A stretch of DNA of 64,000 bases. It comes from Peribacillus frigoritolerans_B (lineage in GTDB: Bacteria > Bacillota > Bacilli > Bacillales > DSM-1321). The stretch's first letter is position 1. Each line of letters starts with the position of its first letter. The DNA is taken from the NCBI RefSeq assembly GCF_044762665.1, contig NZ_JBIWES010000014.1, forward strand, positions 1 to 64,000. The letters run 5' to 3'. A model generated the notes under the pieces. That model made no database searches, had not been told where the DNA came from, and was given only the letters and a program-made list of their open reading frames with translations. The translations under genes were made by a program, and so were the position numbers. This document shows positions 43,372 to 52,401 of this stretch, piece by piece.

Positions 43372-43707
43372 GTGATTTTCATCGTCCAGCAAAAAGAATC
43401 TTATATAGACAGAAAAGTAATTTCAATAGGAGTGGTCAGAGAATTAACAGGACTATCCGATAGACAAATTCGGTATTATGAAGAAAGAAAACTAGTTTTT
43501 CCCGAAAGGTCTAAGGGTGGAAATCGTAAATACTCTTTTTCCGACGTCAAGGCATTAGTGGAAATCGCTGATAAAATAGAGGATGGGGTGCAAACCAATG
43601 AAATTAGACAGGAAAAGTTAAAAGAGAACAGAAAAATTGAACAGGAAAAAATGCGAAAAAAAATGCTGCAGGGCCAATTAAATGCACACTTTGGCCTACG
43701 TAATTGA
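43372..43707 (+). CDS. tnrA: Nitrogen regulator TnrA (MerR family)
   Basis: About 108-111 residues. MerR HTH: VISIGVVRELTGLSDRQIRY and YEERKLVFPERSKGGNRKYS; the C-terminal KKMLQGQLNAHFGLRN is the TnrA tail that binds feedback-inhibited glutamine synthetase, distinguishing it from GlnR. The start is odd: a GTG at 43372 lies within the GAGGTGA ribosome binding site, and the best-spaced codon is ATC at 43381. No ATG occurs in frame until late in the gene. It sits divergently from nasD with two TnrA boxes between. Confidence 0.9.
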   Translation: MIFIVQQKESYIDRKVISIGVVRELTGLSDRQIRYYEERKLVFPERSKGGNRKYSFSDVKALVEIADKIEDGVQTNEIRQEKLKENRKIEQEKMRKKMLQGQLNAHFGLRN

Positions 43708-43804
43708 TTTTCGCCATGTACCCGGGATTATTAGCCTTTCAATGTCATATTTCAGTCGTGACAAAATTTCCACTTGCCTTTTTATAATTGCTGTTAACTT
43801 TTTT

Positions 43805-43837
43805 AAACTGGACATGATGACTTTCATGTCCAGTTTT
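43805..43837. terminator. Bidirectional terminator
   Basis: AAACTGGACATG pairs with CATGTCCAGTTT around 8 bases, T-rich on both sides. Ends tnrA and, from the other side, nasF. Confidence 0.82.
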
Positions 43838-43881
43838 CCATTTTCATTACAGTGAAAGTTTTCTAGCTAATCATTCCTTTT

Positions 43882-44652
43882 CTAAGCGAACTCCTTTTCC
43901 TTTGTCTTCTCTGAAAACCATGATAATTTCTCCGATAAATTCACGACTTCTCCTATTACAATCATGGCGGGATTGGCAACCTGCTCCCTTCTAATAATCG
44001 CCACTATTGAATCAATTGTTCCTGTAATAGTTCGTTGAAAACCGGTCGTTCCTTGTTCGATGACTGCAATGGCAGTTTCAGGCTTCATTCCGCAGGAGCG
44101 TAATTGTTTACAGATATAAGGAAGGTTTTTCATTCCCATATAAATAACAATGGTGTCAACACCATGTGTCAAATGATGCCAGTTGATGTTATCAGGTTTG
44201 CCGGTCGCGCAGTGTCCTGTGACAATTGCGAAGGAACTCCCCCATTCCCTGTGAGTCAGGGGAATTCCAGCATAAGCTGGCGCAGCGATTCCAGATGTGA
44301 TTCCAGGGACTATTTCAAATTGAATTCCGTGCTTTGCTAGCACTTCAGCTTCCTCACCGCCACGACCAAAGATGAAAGGATCTCCCCCTTTTAGACGAAC
44401 AATCGTTTTTCTCTCCATTGATTTACTTATTAACAATTGATGAATGTCCTCTTGAGGGACACAATGTATACCAGGCGCTTTACCGCAATAAACGTATTCA
44501 GCTTCAGTTTTACCGTATAAAAGCATTTCACGATTTACCAATCGATCATACAAGATGACATCCGCTTCCGCGATGCATTTGATTGCCTTGACAGTAATTA
44601 AGTCCGGATCACCAGGTCCGGCACCAACAATATAGACCTTACCTTTTTCCAT
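43882..44652 (-). CDS. nasF: Uroporphyrinogen-III C-methyltransferase (SUMT, NasF)
   Basis: 256 residues. VYIVGAGPGDPDLITVKAI, DVILYDRLVN, RLKGGDPFIFGRGGEEAEVL and GIPLTHREWGSSFAIVTGH are SUMT motifs. It makes precorrin-2 for siroheme, the cofactor of NasD. No CysG-type dehydrogenase/chelatase domain is fused. GGGGG precedes the ATG; it lies about 130 bases after nasC in the same direction. Confidence 0.9.
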   Translation of the reverse strand: MEKGKVYIVGAGPGDPDLITVKAIKCIAEADVILYDRLVNREMLLYGKTEAEYVYCGKAPGIHCVPQEDIHQLLISKSMERKTIVRLKGGDPFIFGRGGEEAEVLAKHGIQFEIVPGITSGIAAPAYAGIPLTHREWGSSFAIVTGHCATGKPDNINWHHLTHGVDTIVIYMGMKNLPYICKQLRSCGMKPETAIAVIEQGTTGFQRTITGTIDSIVAIIRREQVANPAMIVIGEVVNLSEKLSWFSEKTKEKEFA

Positions 44653-44780
44653 CCTTTACCCCCTTTTGTTGTTTAGTCATGTAAACTCTCATTTGATATG
44701 GAATACTGTGTGATAAGGCTCCAGTATTCGATTATGATTAAACCAAAAAAAATTATGATGAACTGGAAGTAAACCTCCCC

Positions 44781-46931
44781 TTAATGAGACGTTAACTCTA
44801 ATATAGGATGTACTTTTACAGCACTGACCTTAAAGCCAGGCATTTTGCATGTCGGGTCTAAATCCTGTGAAACGAGGCGATTGACATTTTGGGAGTCTGC
44901 CCAATGAAAAGGAACGAATATAGTATCATGGCGAATGGTTGCTGACCATTTGCTTCTTACAACAATACCTCCGCGTCTTGATTCAATTTTCACCAAAGTA
45001 TTGTCTGGAATATGATATTTCTTTGCTGTTTCCGGATGGATTTCCATATATGATTCAAAATTTCTTGCAGCTAATGATGAGCTTTTTCTCGTTTGTACTC
45101 CTGTTAAATAATGTGACATGATTCTTCCTGTAGTTAAATAAAGTGGAAAATCCGTACATGGCTGTTCTTTTGGAACAAGAGGCACATTATTAACCACAAC
45201 CATGGCCGCCTTTCCATCCGGGTGGGCAAAAGACGTTTCGAATAACCTTTTTGTCCCTTTATGGTCAATGGTTGGGCATGGCCACAAAATGCCTCCTTCT
45301 TTTCTTAATCGATCATACGTTATACCATAATAATCAGCGGTTCCCCCGCGGCTTGCCACTCTTAGTTCTTCAAAAATCTCATTTGCGGATTGAAAGGGAA
45401 AATACTCCCCTTTTCCAAGAGCTTTTGCTATATCACAAATGATTTGCCAATCATGCTTCACTTCCCCAGGTGATGAAAAACTTGCTTCCCGCAACGTTAC
45501 CCGTCCTTCTAAATTCGTCATCGTTCCTTCATCCTCTAAGTAAGACGAAGTAGGTAAAATCAAATCAGCCAATCTAGCAGTTTCAGAAACGAACATGTCT
45601 ACCGCGACAAGAAACTTTAATTTTTTCAAAGCCTTTTTGACAAAGTTAGCATTTGGATTGGAAACAATCGGATTGGAACACATTAAAAACATGCCGGTAA
45701 TTTCACCTTCATTTATCTTCTGTATCATTTCGTATGCCGAGACACCTTTACGTGGCAAATCAGCCTCATCGATTCCCCATAATCTTGCAATATGTAATCT
45801 ATGTTCCTCATTTTCAATCATGCGATAGCCCGGCAGCTGGTCTGCCTTTTGGCCATGCTCTCTTGCTCCCTGCCCATTCCCCTGCCCAGTAATAGCTCCA
45901 TAGCCCGAATTCACTTTACCGATTTTCCCTGTAACAATAAGAATATTAAGAAAATTTCGGACGGCAGCTGAACCATCTGTTTGCTGCTCAACGCCCCTAG
46001 CTGTAAAAATCATTCCTGATTCTTCTTTACCGAACATTACAGCCGCTTTTTGAATTTGGTCGCTAGGAACCCCTGTCATTTCCGCAATTTCCTCTAATTT
46101 TAATGATGTAACATACTCTTTTACTTCGGTGTAGCCATTTGCACGCTCGCGGACAAATGCTTCATCAGTAAAATCCTCTTCAATGATCACTTTCAATAAT
46201 CCGTTTGCCAAGGCGGCATCCATCCCTGGTTTTACTTTTAGATGTAAATCGGCCATTTTCGTTGTTGCTGTTTCCCGGGGATCTACAGCAATAATATATG
46301 CTCCATTTTGTTTTGCCTTCTCAAAATACGGCATGATTGTCGGCTGGCATTCAGCAATATTCGTGCCCGCCAAAATAATGCACTTTGTGAACGGAACCTC
46401 TGATAAGCTGTTGGTTAGGCCCCTGTCCATACCAAATGTTTGGCTTGCCGCCGAGGCTGCTGCAGACATGCACAAACGGCCATTATAATCTATATACTTT
46501 GTTTTTAATGCCACTCTTGCAAATTTCCCAAGCAAATATGCTTCTTCATTTGAAATGGATGCACTCCCATATACAGATAATGCATTTACACCATCTTCCG
46601 CTTGAATTTTACTGAAATTGTCCTTAATGTGGCTTAATGCTTCCTCCCATGATATTCGAACGAATTCACCATTTTTTTTCAATAATGGGTATTTAATTCG
46701 ATCTTTATGCAAAGCGTGTTGGTGTGCATTCATTCCTTTAATGCATAAGCGCCCCTCTGAGGTTGGATTATCTTTTCCAACCGTCGTATACTTTCTTCTT
46801 GTCACTATTGTTTGTTCCAACAGCTGCATCTTACATTGCATGCTGCAAAATGGACATTGTGAATCATATCGTTTTTCTGATTGGACCTCTTGTTGCTTCG
46901 TGCGGAAGTACTTTAATAATAATTCAGTCAA
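44781..46931 (-). CDS. nasC: Assimilatory nitrate reductase catalytic subunit NasC
   Basis: 716 residues. N-terminal 4Fe-4S motif CPFCSMQCKMQL with the fourth Cys in GRLCIKGMNA, then molybdopterin oxidoreductase segments SVYGSASISNEEAYLLGKFA, ARGVEQQTDGSAAVRNFLN and GQGNGQGAREHGQKADQLPG, and the molydopterin dinucleotide-binding C-terminus LTTGRIMSHYLTGVQTR. It reduces nitrate to nitrite with a bis-MGD Mo cofactor. TTG start with GAGGAG ahead. It follows nasB. Confidence 0.92.
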   Translation of the reverse strand: MTELLLKYFRTKQQEVQSEKRYDSQCPFCSMQCKMQLLEQTIVTRRKYTTVGKDNPTSEGRLCIKGMNAHQHALHKDRIKYPLLKKNGEFVRISWEEALSHIKDNFSKIQAEDGVNALSVYGSASISNEEAYLLGKFARVALKTKYIDYNGRLCMSAAASAASQTFGMDRGLTNSLSEVPFTKCIILAGTNIAECQPTIMPYFEKAKQNGAYIIAVDPRETATTKMADLHLKVKPGMDAALANGLLKVIIEEDFTDEAFVRERANGYTEVKEYVTSLKLEEIAEMTGVPSDQIQKAAVMFGKEESGMIFTARGVEQQTDGSAAVRNFLNILIVTGKIGKVNSGYGAITGQGNGQGAREHGQKADQLPGYRMIENEEHRLHIARLWGIDEADLPRKGVSAYEMIQKINEGEITGMFLMCSNPIVSNPNANFVKKALKKLKFLVAVDMFVSETARLADLILPTSSYLEDEGTMTNLEGRVTLREASFSSPGEVKHDWQIICDIAKALGKGEYFPFQSANEIFEELRVASRGGTADYYGITYDRLRKEGGILWPCPTIDHKGTKRLFETSFAHPDGKAAMVVVNNVPLVPKEQPCTDFPLYLTTGRIMSHYLTGVQTRKSSSLAARNFESYMEIHPETAKKYHIPDNTLVKIESRRGGIVVRSKWSATIRHDTIFVPFHWADSQNVNRLVSQDLDPTCKMPGFKVSAVKVHPILELTSH

Positions 46932-46992
46932 GGCTCCTCACCCTTTCTTATGGATTTCTTTGTTTTTTCATGGGGTACATACATTTATCCGT

Positions 46993-49359
46993 TTATCTAG
47001 GTCTTACATCATAAAGTTCCACTTGTTCATTCCCTAATCTACCCAGTTCCAATCGTTGAGATAGTTGCCGATTAAGTTCACTATCAAACAATACTTCTCT
47101 AACATGAATTAAACCCACTCGTTCAATCCATTGCCAAGTCCGTTCTAAGTAGTTGGCTGTTTCCCGATAATATTGAATAAAGCCGATGATGATTTCAATT
47201 GCTTCTTCATTTGTCCCGGCTACACATAATAGTTCACCGGCACGTACATTACGACCGCTGCTTCCGCCCACATATATTTCCCAACCCCTGTCAATGCCCA
47301 TAACACCTATATCTTTCGTTGTTGATCCTGCACCGTTATGCATACAAGCAGATATGCCCAACTTTATACGGTATGGTGTTGATACTTGCTCCAATCTTTT
47401 TTCCAGATCTACAGCAAGTAATAGTGATTGCTGTTTATCACAAGAGCAAACATGTTCACCTATACATGTTTTGACGTTTTGAACGGTGTTACCATATTTC
47501 GAACTTAACGGCATATCTAAATCGGCCCACACACCTGGGAGATCTTCTTTTTTCACCCCCATTAAATGAATCCTTTGTTCACTTGTTACCGCAACCTGAG
47601 ATATATCATATTTATCTGCAACATTTGCAATTTTTCGCAAGTCTTTTGCATTCGTCATCCCGCCGTACATTTGCGGGATGACAGAGTATCGGTTATCACT
47701 TTGAACTGTTGCATTCTTTTTTTCGTTTATGAAAAGGGTTTGCTGTCTGATCTCGTACTCCGGATGAATCATCCCTAAATAATAGCTCAGTGCAGGCCTG
47801 CAAGTTGAACAACCTTCTGTATTTTCCCATTCAAGGACATCCATCGCTTCTTGGACAGTTGTTACGTCTTGGAGCTGCATTTTATACACGACTTCATCTT
47901 CCGTTAATGTCGTACAGGAGCAAAATGCAGTTTGTTTCTCATCCTGAGTAGAAAGATTACTTTGAATATAGTTCAAAAGCTCGGTCACTGCCGGCTTACA
48001 TCCGCCGCACGAACCGGAAGCCTTTGTGCATTGTTTAACTTGTTCCGTTGTTGTTAATCCCTTATTTTGAACCGCTTCAATGATTGCCCCCTTTGAAACA
48101 GCATTACAATTGCAAATGATTTCATGATTTGCCATCGAAGCGATCAATCCCTCAGCCGTACTTGGTGATTGGAACAAATCACGCTTTTCCTCTGAGGATA
48201 CTTCTTCCCGCTTTAAAATCTTATCGAGTAATCTTGAGCTGTTGTTTGTATCTCCATACAGCACAGCACCTATGATTTTTCTTCCTTGAAAAACCACCTT
48301 TTTATAAACACTATCCAATTCATCAAAAGTTGTAATAGATTTCGTTGTTCCATCACCAAGGAAATCTCCAACAGAAAATAACTCAACTCCTGATATTTTC
48401 AGCTGGGTCGAAAGGACTGAGCCTTGGTATCCGTTGCATTTCATCTTACAAATATGCTTTGCCAGCACTTCACCTTGTTCATATAGAGGTTTAACCAGTC
48501 CATAAACAATTCCTTGATGTTCAGCACATTCACCAACTGCATAAATATTTGGGACGCTGGTTTCCAAATAGTCGTTTACAATAATCGCACGATTTGTATC
48601 AATTCCGCTTTCTTTGGCCAACTGAATATTCGGTCTGACTCCAGCAGCCATAACGACTAAATCTGCTTCCAGCTCCGTTCCATCTTTAAAACGGACGCGC
48701 TCTACACGCTCGGTACCGATTAACTCCTGTGTTTCTTTTTTTAAAAGAAAGTTCATTCCCTGGTTTTCCAACTCTTTTTGCAGCAAAAGCGATGCCGTTG
48801 AATCAAGCTGCCTTTCCATTAAATAGTCAGCAATATGAACGACATGCACTTCCATACCAAGGTTTAACAGCCCTCTCGCTGCTTCTAAACCTAACAAACC
48901 TCCTCCGATGACGACTGCTTTTTTATGTTTGCGTGAAGTTTCAATCATCTTTTGGCAATCTTCAATCGTCCGAAATGCAATGACACCTTCTTTATCAACA
49001 CCTGTAACAGGAAGAATAAACGGAACAGAACCTGTGGCAATTATCAGCTTATCGTAGTAAACTTCCCGTTCTTTGTCTGTTATTATCTTCCTGGTCTCTT
49101 TATTGATTTTTATAACCGTTTCCCCTGTGAACAATTGGATATTATTCTTTGTATACCAGTTTCGGTCATTTATCGTAATATCTTCAAAAGAGGTGTTGCC
49201 TTGAAGCACAGTCGACAATAAGATTCGATTATAGTTAACGTGTGGTTCACTTCCGAAAATAGTAATCTCAAATGCAGTCGGATCCTTACTTATAATCGAC
49301 TCAACACAGCGTAGTCCCGCCATTCCGTTCCCTACTAAAACCAGTTTTTGTTTATACAT
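46993..49359 (-). CDS. nasB: Nitrate reductase electron-transfer subunit NasB
   Basis: 788 residues, built like NasD: flavin/NADH domain (LVLVGNGMAGLRCVESI; AVVIGGGLLGLEAARGLLN), BFD-like Fe-S segments (EIICNCNAVSKG; CGGCKPAVTE; TEGCSTCRPALSYYLG) and a siroheme-type C-terminus. In the last part the cluster motif is broken: TCIGEHVC is kept, but ACPRNC of NasD is ACMHNG here. It therefore should not reduce nitrite and fits NasB, which passes NADH electrons to NasC. Position directly before nasC supports this. Confidence 0.87.
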   Translation of the reverse strand: MYKQKLVLVGNGMAGLRCVESIISKDPTAFEITIFGSEPHVNYNRILLSTVLQGNTSFEDITINDRNWYTKNNIQLFTGETVIKINKETRKIITDKEREVYYDKLIIATGSVPFILPVTGVDKEGVIAFRTIEDCQKMIETSRKHKKAVVIGGGLLGLEAARGLLNLGMEVHVVHIADYLMERQLDSTASLLLQKELENQGMNFLLKKETQELIGTERVERVRFKDGTELEADLVVMAAGVRPNIQLAKESGIDTNRAIIVNDYLETSVPNIYAVGECAEHQGIVYGLVKPLYEQGEVLAKHICKMKCNGYQGSVLSTQLKISGVELFSVGDFLGDGTTKSITTFDELDSVYKKVVFQGRKIIGAVLYGDTNNSSRLLDKILKREEVSSEEKRDLFQSPSTAEGLIASMANHEIICNCNAVSKGAIIEAVQNKGLTTTEQVKQCTKASGSCGGCKPAVTELLNYIQSNLSTQDEKQTAFCSCTTLTEDEVVYKMQLQDVTTVQEAMDVLEWENTEGCSTCRPALSYYLGMIHPEYEIRQQTLFINEKKNATVQSDNRYSVIPQMYGGMTNAKDLRKIANVADKYDISQVAVTSEQRIHLMGVKKEDLPGVWADLDMPLSSKYGNTVQNVKTCIGEHVCSCDKQQSLLLAVDLEKRLEQVSTPYRIKLGISACMHNGAGSTTKDIGVMGIDRGWEIYVGGSSGRNVRAGELLCVAGTNEEAIEIIIGFIQYYRETANYLERTWQWIERVGLIHVREVLFDSELNRQLSQRLELGRLGNEQVELYDVRPR

Positions 49360-49410
49360 TTTATCCCCCCAAACAAGTACTGTAACAAGCCAAACTAAGT
49401 AAAAAAAGTT

Positions 49411-50616
49411 CTAGATCTTAACTGAATTCTTTCCGAGTACCCACGTTTTTCTCCATGAAAGCTGGGCTAGGCCCAGGATAAGCAACGCCACGATTCCAAC
49501 TGCGGAAAATACTAAAAATCCTGTAGCATATGTGCCAGTAATCTGTTTCAACGTACCTAGTATGTTTGGAACCAAGAATCCGCCAACACCTCCGGCAGCT
49601 CCTACAATCCCTGTGATAAAACCTATTTCTTTAGAAAACCGCTGTGGAACTAACTGAAAGACAGCTCCGTTACCCATACCGAGAAATAGCATTCCGATGA
49701 ACAGAAGGATCGTAACGGCAGTAAGAGAAAAAAGAAAACTAATTCCAAACATACATATTGTGAGTCCGATAAATAAAAACATAAGCAGTTTAACTCCACC
49801 TATTTTATCGGCAATAAATCCTCCGACGGGACGAAAGAAACTTCCTGCGATGACACATAATGTAACAAATTCCCCTGCCCTTATTCGTGTTAACCCATAC
49901 TCATCAACAAAAAAGATGCTTAAAAAGCTAGTAAACCCAACAAAGCCCCCAAAAGTCACACTGTAAAGAATACAGAAATACCAAGTGTCCGTTATTTTAA
50001 ATACGTTGAAATACTCCTTGAGTGGTTTTGCCGGCGGTTGAGATGGCGCGTCTTTTGCGATGAAAATATAAATGATAAACACGATGGTTAAAGGAATCAA
50101 AGCTAATCCCATAACATTATGCCAGCCAAGAGATTCAGCAATACGGGGTCCGAACAATGTCGCAAAAAGAGTTCCGCTGTTACCGGCACCTGCAATGCCC
50201 ATCGCAAGACCCTGCAAATGCGGGGGATACCAGCGACTAGCCATCGGAAGTGCTGCAGCAAAACTTGCACCTGCCACTCCTAGCAAAATTCCAATTAAAT
50301 AAAGCTCTGCTAAACTTTCTCCGAATAACCATCCCCAAAAAAGCGGAATCATCGTAACAAGCATCCCGCCGATCGCGGTTTTCCGCGGGCCGATACGATC
50401 AGTCAAAAAACCAAGGACGATTCGAAAAAACGAACCTCCCAAAATCGGAATAGCCACAATCAAGCCTTTTTCAGCCGGGGAAAGTCCGAAATCCTTTGTA
50501 ATATAGACACCGAGCGCACCTAATAATACCCAAATCATAAAACTGATATCAAAATAAAGGAATGAAGCTAATAATGACGGAGCATGACCGCTTTTTTTCA
50601 ATTCAGATATTTTCAT
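49411..50616 (-). CDS. NarK-type nitrate/nitrite MFS transporter
   Basis: 401 residues, 12 helices. Nitrate signature regions GSFFRIVLGFLTDRIGPRKT and GSFFRPVGGFIADKIGGVK carry the paired substrate arginines of NNP transporters; GNGAVFQLVPQRF and GAAGGVGGFLVPN are the two glycine-rich nitrate motifs. It takes up nitrate for NasBC. It is first in the narK-nasB-nasC-nasF run, 52 bases before nasB. A TnrA box lies upstream at 50692. It corresponds to nasA in role, though B. subtilis has its nasA divergent. Confidence 0.9.
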   Translation of the reverse strand: MKISELKKSGHAPSLLASFLYFDISFMIWVLLGALGVYITKDFGLSPAEKGLIVAIPILGGSFFRIVLGFLTDRIGPRKTAIGGMLVTMIPLFWGWLFGESLAELYLIGILLGVAGASFAAALPMASRWYPPHLQGLAMGIAGAGNSGTLFATLFGPRIAESLGWHNVMGLALIPLTIVFIIYIFIAKDAPSQPPAKPLKEYFNVFKITDTWYFCILYSVTFGGFVGFTSFLSIFFVDEYGLTRIRAGEFVTLCVIAGSFFRPVGGFIADKIGGVKLLMFLFIGLTICMFGISFLFSLTAVTILLFIGMLFLGMGNGAVFQLVPQRFSKEIGFITGIVGAAGGVGGFLVPNILGTLKQITGTYATGFLVFSAVGIVALLILGLAQLSWRKTWVLGKNSVKI

Positions 50617-50691
50617 TTTTCATCTCTCCAATACTTTATTAATTGAATATTCGTTTATTTTACTCTTATAAAAGTAAGATTTCTTTGTTTA

Positions 50692-50708
50692 TGTAAGAAA
50701 ACATCACA
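50692..50708. promoter_or_regulatory. TnrA/GlnR box 3
   Basis: TGTAAGAAAACATCACA fits TGTNA-N7-TNACA, 76-92 bases upstream of the transporter start. It should activate the narK-nas operon in nitrogen limitation. Confidence 0.8.
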
Positions 50709-50917
50709 CACTTTTTTTATAAGTTATTAAATGTGAATCCTTTAAAGTAGTCATTGGACAAAATTTAATAAATTCATTTCCTTTTTCTTATATAAATCGA
50801 ATGATATTGTGGTTTACTTAGGTGATGTAAAATTACAAGCTTGTTTAACTTTTCAGTTATGGCAGGAGAAATTCAAAAAGATAACACCCATAACATTTTG
50901 GAAAAGATTCTCCATAC

Positions 50918-50952
50918 AAAAAAAGAGAAGCCTAATGCTTAAGCTTCTCTTC
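50918..50952 (-). terminator. Terminator-like hairpin
   Basis: AAGAGAAGC pairs with GCTTCTCTT around 11 bases; T-run on the minus strand. No called gene lies immediately upstream on that strand, so its transcript is unknown. Confidence 0.6.
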
Positions 50953-51014
50953 CAGACTGTAGATAAACCTGACAATAATTAGTTCGTTTACAGTTTTAAT
51001 ATTTGTCCGTTAAT

Positions 51015-51107
51015 TTCCACTCCAGGCACTCTCTTTCCGCGGGCGGTCCGGGGCCCGCGGCGCCATTGTACCTGCGGGGTCTCGAACATTCGCTTCAATC
51101 AACTTCT
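51015..51107 (+). repeat. GC-rich intergenic repeat, copy 3
   Basis: CACTCTCTTTCCGCGGGCGG, then CCGGGGCCCGCGGCGCC and CCTGCGGGGTCTCGAACATTC. A pronounced GC island in AT-rich DNA. Confidence 0.65.
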
Positions 51108-51180
51108 TTTTAACATTAGGCTGTTTTCACATACTTTGTTGCTATTTACCAAGTAGTGCGGTGTGGTTGTTTTCCCCTTT

Positions 51181-51294
51181 AGATGCTCGCTTTCCGCGGG
51201 GCGGGAGGTGAGCCTCCTCGGCGTAAACGCCTGTGGGGTCTCACCTGTCCCGCTGCTCCCGCAGGAATCTCACACTTCCGCTCCAATCAACCTT
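51181..51294 (+). repeat. GC-rich intergenic repeat, copy 4
   Basis: GCTCGCTTTCCGCGGGG, GGAGGTGAGCCTCCTCGG, GTAAACGCCTGTGGGGTCTC and CTGCTCCCGCAGGAATCTC. Several nested dyads would fold on either strand. It is the longest copy and lies 75 bases from copy 3. Confidence 0.68.
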
Positions 51295-51403
51295 AAATAG
51301 TTTCGTTTTAAAAACAACAATCTTTACGAAAAGAGCCTAACATTAAAATAGAACTCCTTTTGAATACAGTCTTTTTTGTTTAAAATAGAAGAAATAAAAC
51401 TTG

Positions 51404-51431
51404 AGGTGATATCTATTCAGCGAGATCACCT
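51404..51431 (+). promoter_or_regulatory. Leader hairpin before ykuK
   Basis: AGGTGATATC pairs with GAGATCACCT (one mismatch) around 8 bases, followed only by TTTAAAT. It could be a weak attenuator or an RNA stability element about 135 bases before the gene. Function not established. Confidence 0.35.
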
Positions 51432-51566
51432 TTAAATGATGACTGCCTCTTCTTGCGGGTTCTTCCCACGGCACGAAACAAGGACCTCCTTCATATGATG
51501 TGTTATGAACGGCCATGAGATATTTATTAATTTGATTATATCCGGGGAAAGGTTGGGTGCAATAAT

Positions 51567-52109
51567 ATGAAGCAATATCCATTTCAGAACATCCCGTTTC
51601 AAAACCTTCAGAAAAAAAATATGTCATTTGAAGAGGTATTCGTTCATATTGTTGAGTTTATGGAATTAAATCCTTCCGGTAACTATCAATTAATGGTCGG
51701 GACAGATTCGCAAGTACATAAAAAACATACGGTCTTTATTACAGGTATCGTGATACGGCAGGTCGGAAATGGTGTATGGGGTTGTATAAGAAAAGTGATG
51801 ATTCCTAGAAGGATGCTGCATTTACATGAACGTATTTCTCAAGAGTTGTCGTTAACAGAGGAAATCGTATCGCTGTTTACGGAAGAAAGAAAAAATCAGT
51901 TAATCGATATAGTCCTGCCTGCTGTATATCAAGGGGCAACGTTCACAATGGAAGGGCACATTGATATCGGGATTGGAAAGCGAAACAAAACCAGTGAGTT
52001 TGTAAAAGAAATGGTAGCCAGGATGGAATCCATGGGGGTGGAACCAAAAATCAAACCCGATGCTTTCGTCGCTTCAAGTTATGCCAACCGGTATACAAAA
52101 CAAGAGTAA
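51567..52109 (+). CDS. ykuK: YkuK-family RNase H-like protein
   Basis: 180 residues. MVGTDSQVHKKHTVFITGIV carries the DSQ acidic motif of an RNase H-like fold; ISQELSLTEEIVSLF, EGHIDIGIGKRNKTSEFVKE and KPDAFVASSYANRYT match YkuK of B. subtilis from memory. Nuclease activity is not shown for the family. No strong ribosome binding site precedes the ATG (GGTTGGGTG, far upstream). Single gene; the next gene is convergent. Confidence 0.82.
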   Translation: MKQYPFQNIPFQNLQKKNMSFEEVFVHIVEFMELNPSGNYQLMVGTDSQVHKKHTVFITGIVIRQVGNGVWGCIRKVMIPRRMLHLHERISQELSLTEEIVSLFTEERKNQLIDIVLPAVYQGATFTMEGHIDIGIGKRNKTSEFVKEMVARMESMGVEPKIKPDAFVASSYANRYTKQE

Positions 52110-52216
52110 TGTTTTACAAAACATGTAATTAGCCAATGGAATCAAAACTGGACTTTTTAAGCTGATAGAACAAAATGGTCTGGAGATTTTCAGACTGCAA
52201 AGCAAGTACATACATG

Positions 52217-52245
52217 CAAAAAACCGGCCTCAGACCGAGACCGGC
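52217..52245 (-). terminator. Rho-independent terminator
   Basis: Minus-strand CCGGTCTC and GAGGCCGG pair around 5 bases, then TTTTTTGC. Ends the RNA candidate and possibly the Mur ligase transcript. Confidence 0.8.
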
Positions 52246-52401
52246 TTCAACATTTTAAGATATGAGCCGCGATTGCCGTATTCAGTAAGAAAGTTTTAAA
52301 CCACCACTCCTCAAAGTGGGTGTTTGCAGAAAAAATCCTGTTGTCCAAGTCAGTGACGAGGCATAACATTCCTGTTTCAATATAAAACTCCCTATTACAG
52401 C
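52217..52401 (-). ncRNA. Structured RNA candidate (6S-like size), minus strand
   Basis: Distant segments pair as minus-strand RNA: GCTGTA (52401-52396) with TACGGC (52280-52275), and GGGAGTTTTA (52392-52383) with TAAAACTTTC (52298-52289). These stems need G-U pairs that would be A-C mismatches on the plus strand, so the minus strand is favoured. An inner hairpin AACACCCACT/AGTGGTGGTT follows, and the terminator GCCGGTCTC..GAGGCCGG with TTTTTT closes at 52217. No minus-strand gene follows, so it is a free RNA of roughly 185 nt. The 6S link is only by size and long-hairpin shape. Confidence 0.5.

Noticed and set aside
44701..44730. GAATACTG/CAGTATTC hairpin between nasC and nasF
   Set aside because: No T-run follows on either strand, so it is not called a terminator; it may be an mRNA processing or stability element.
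51343..51627. 94-codon open frame on the minus strand
   Set aside because: It overlaps the ykuK start and its leader, lacks a ribosome binding site, and has no known motif.
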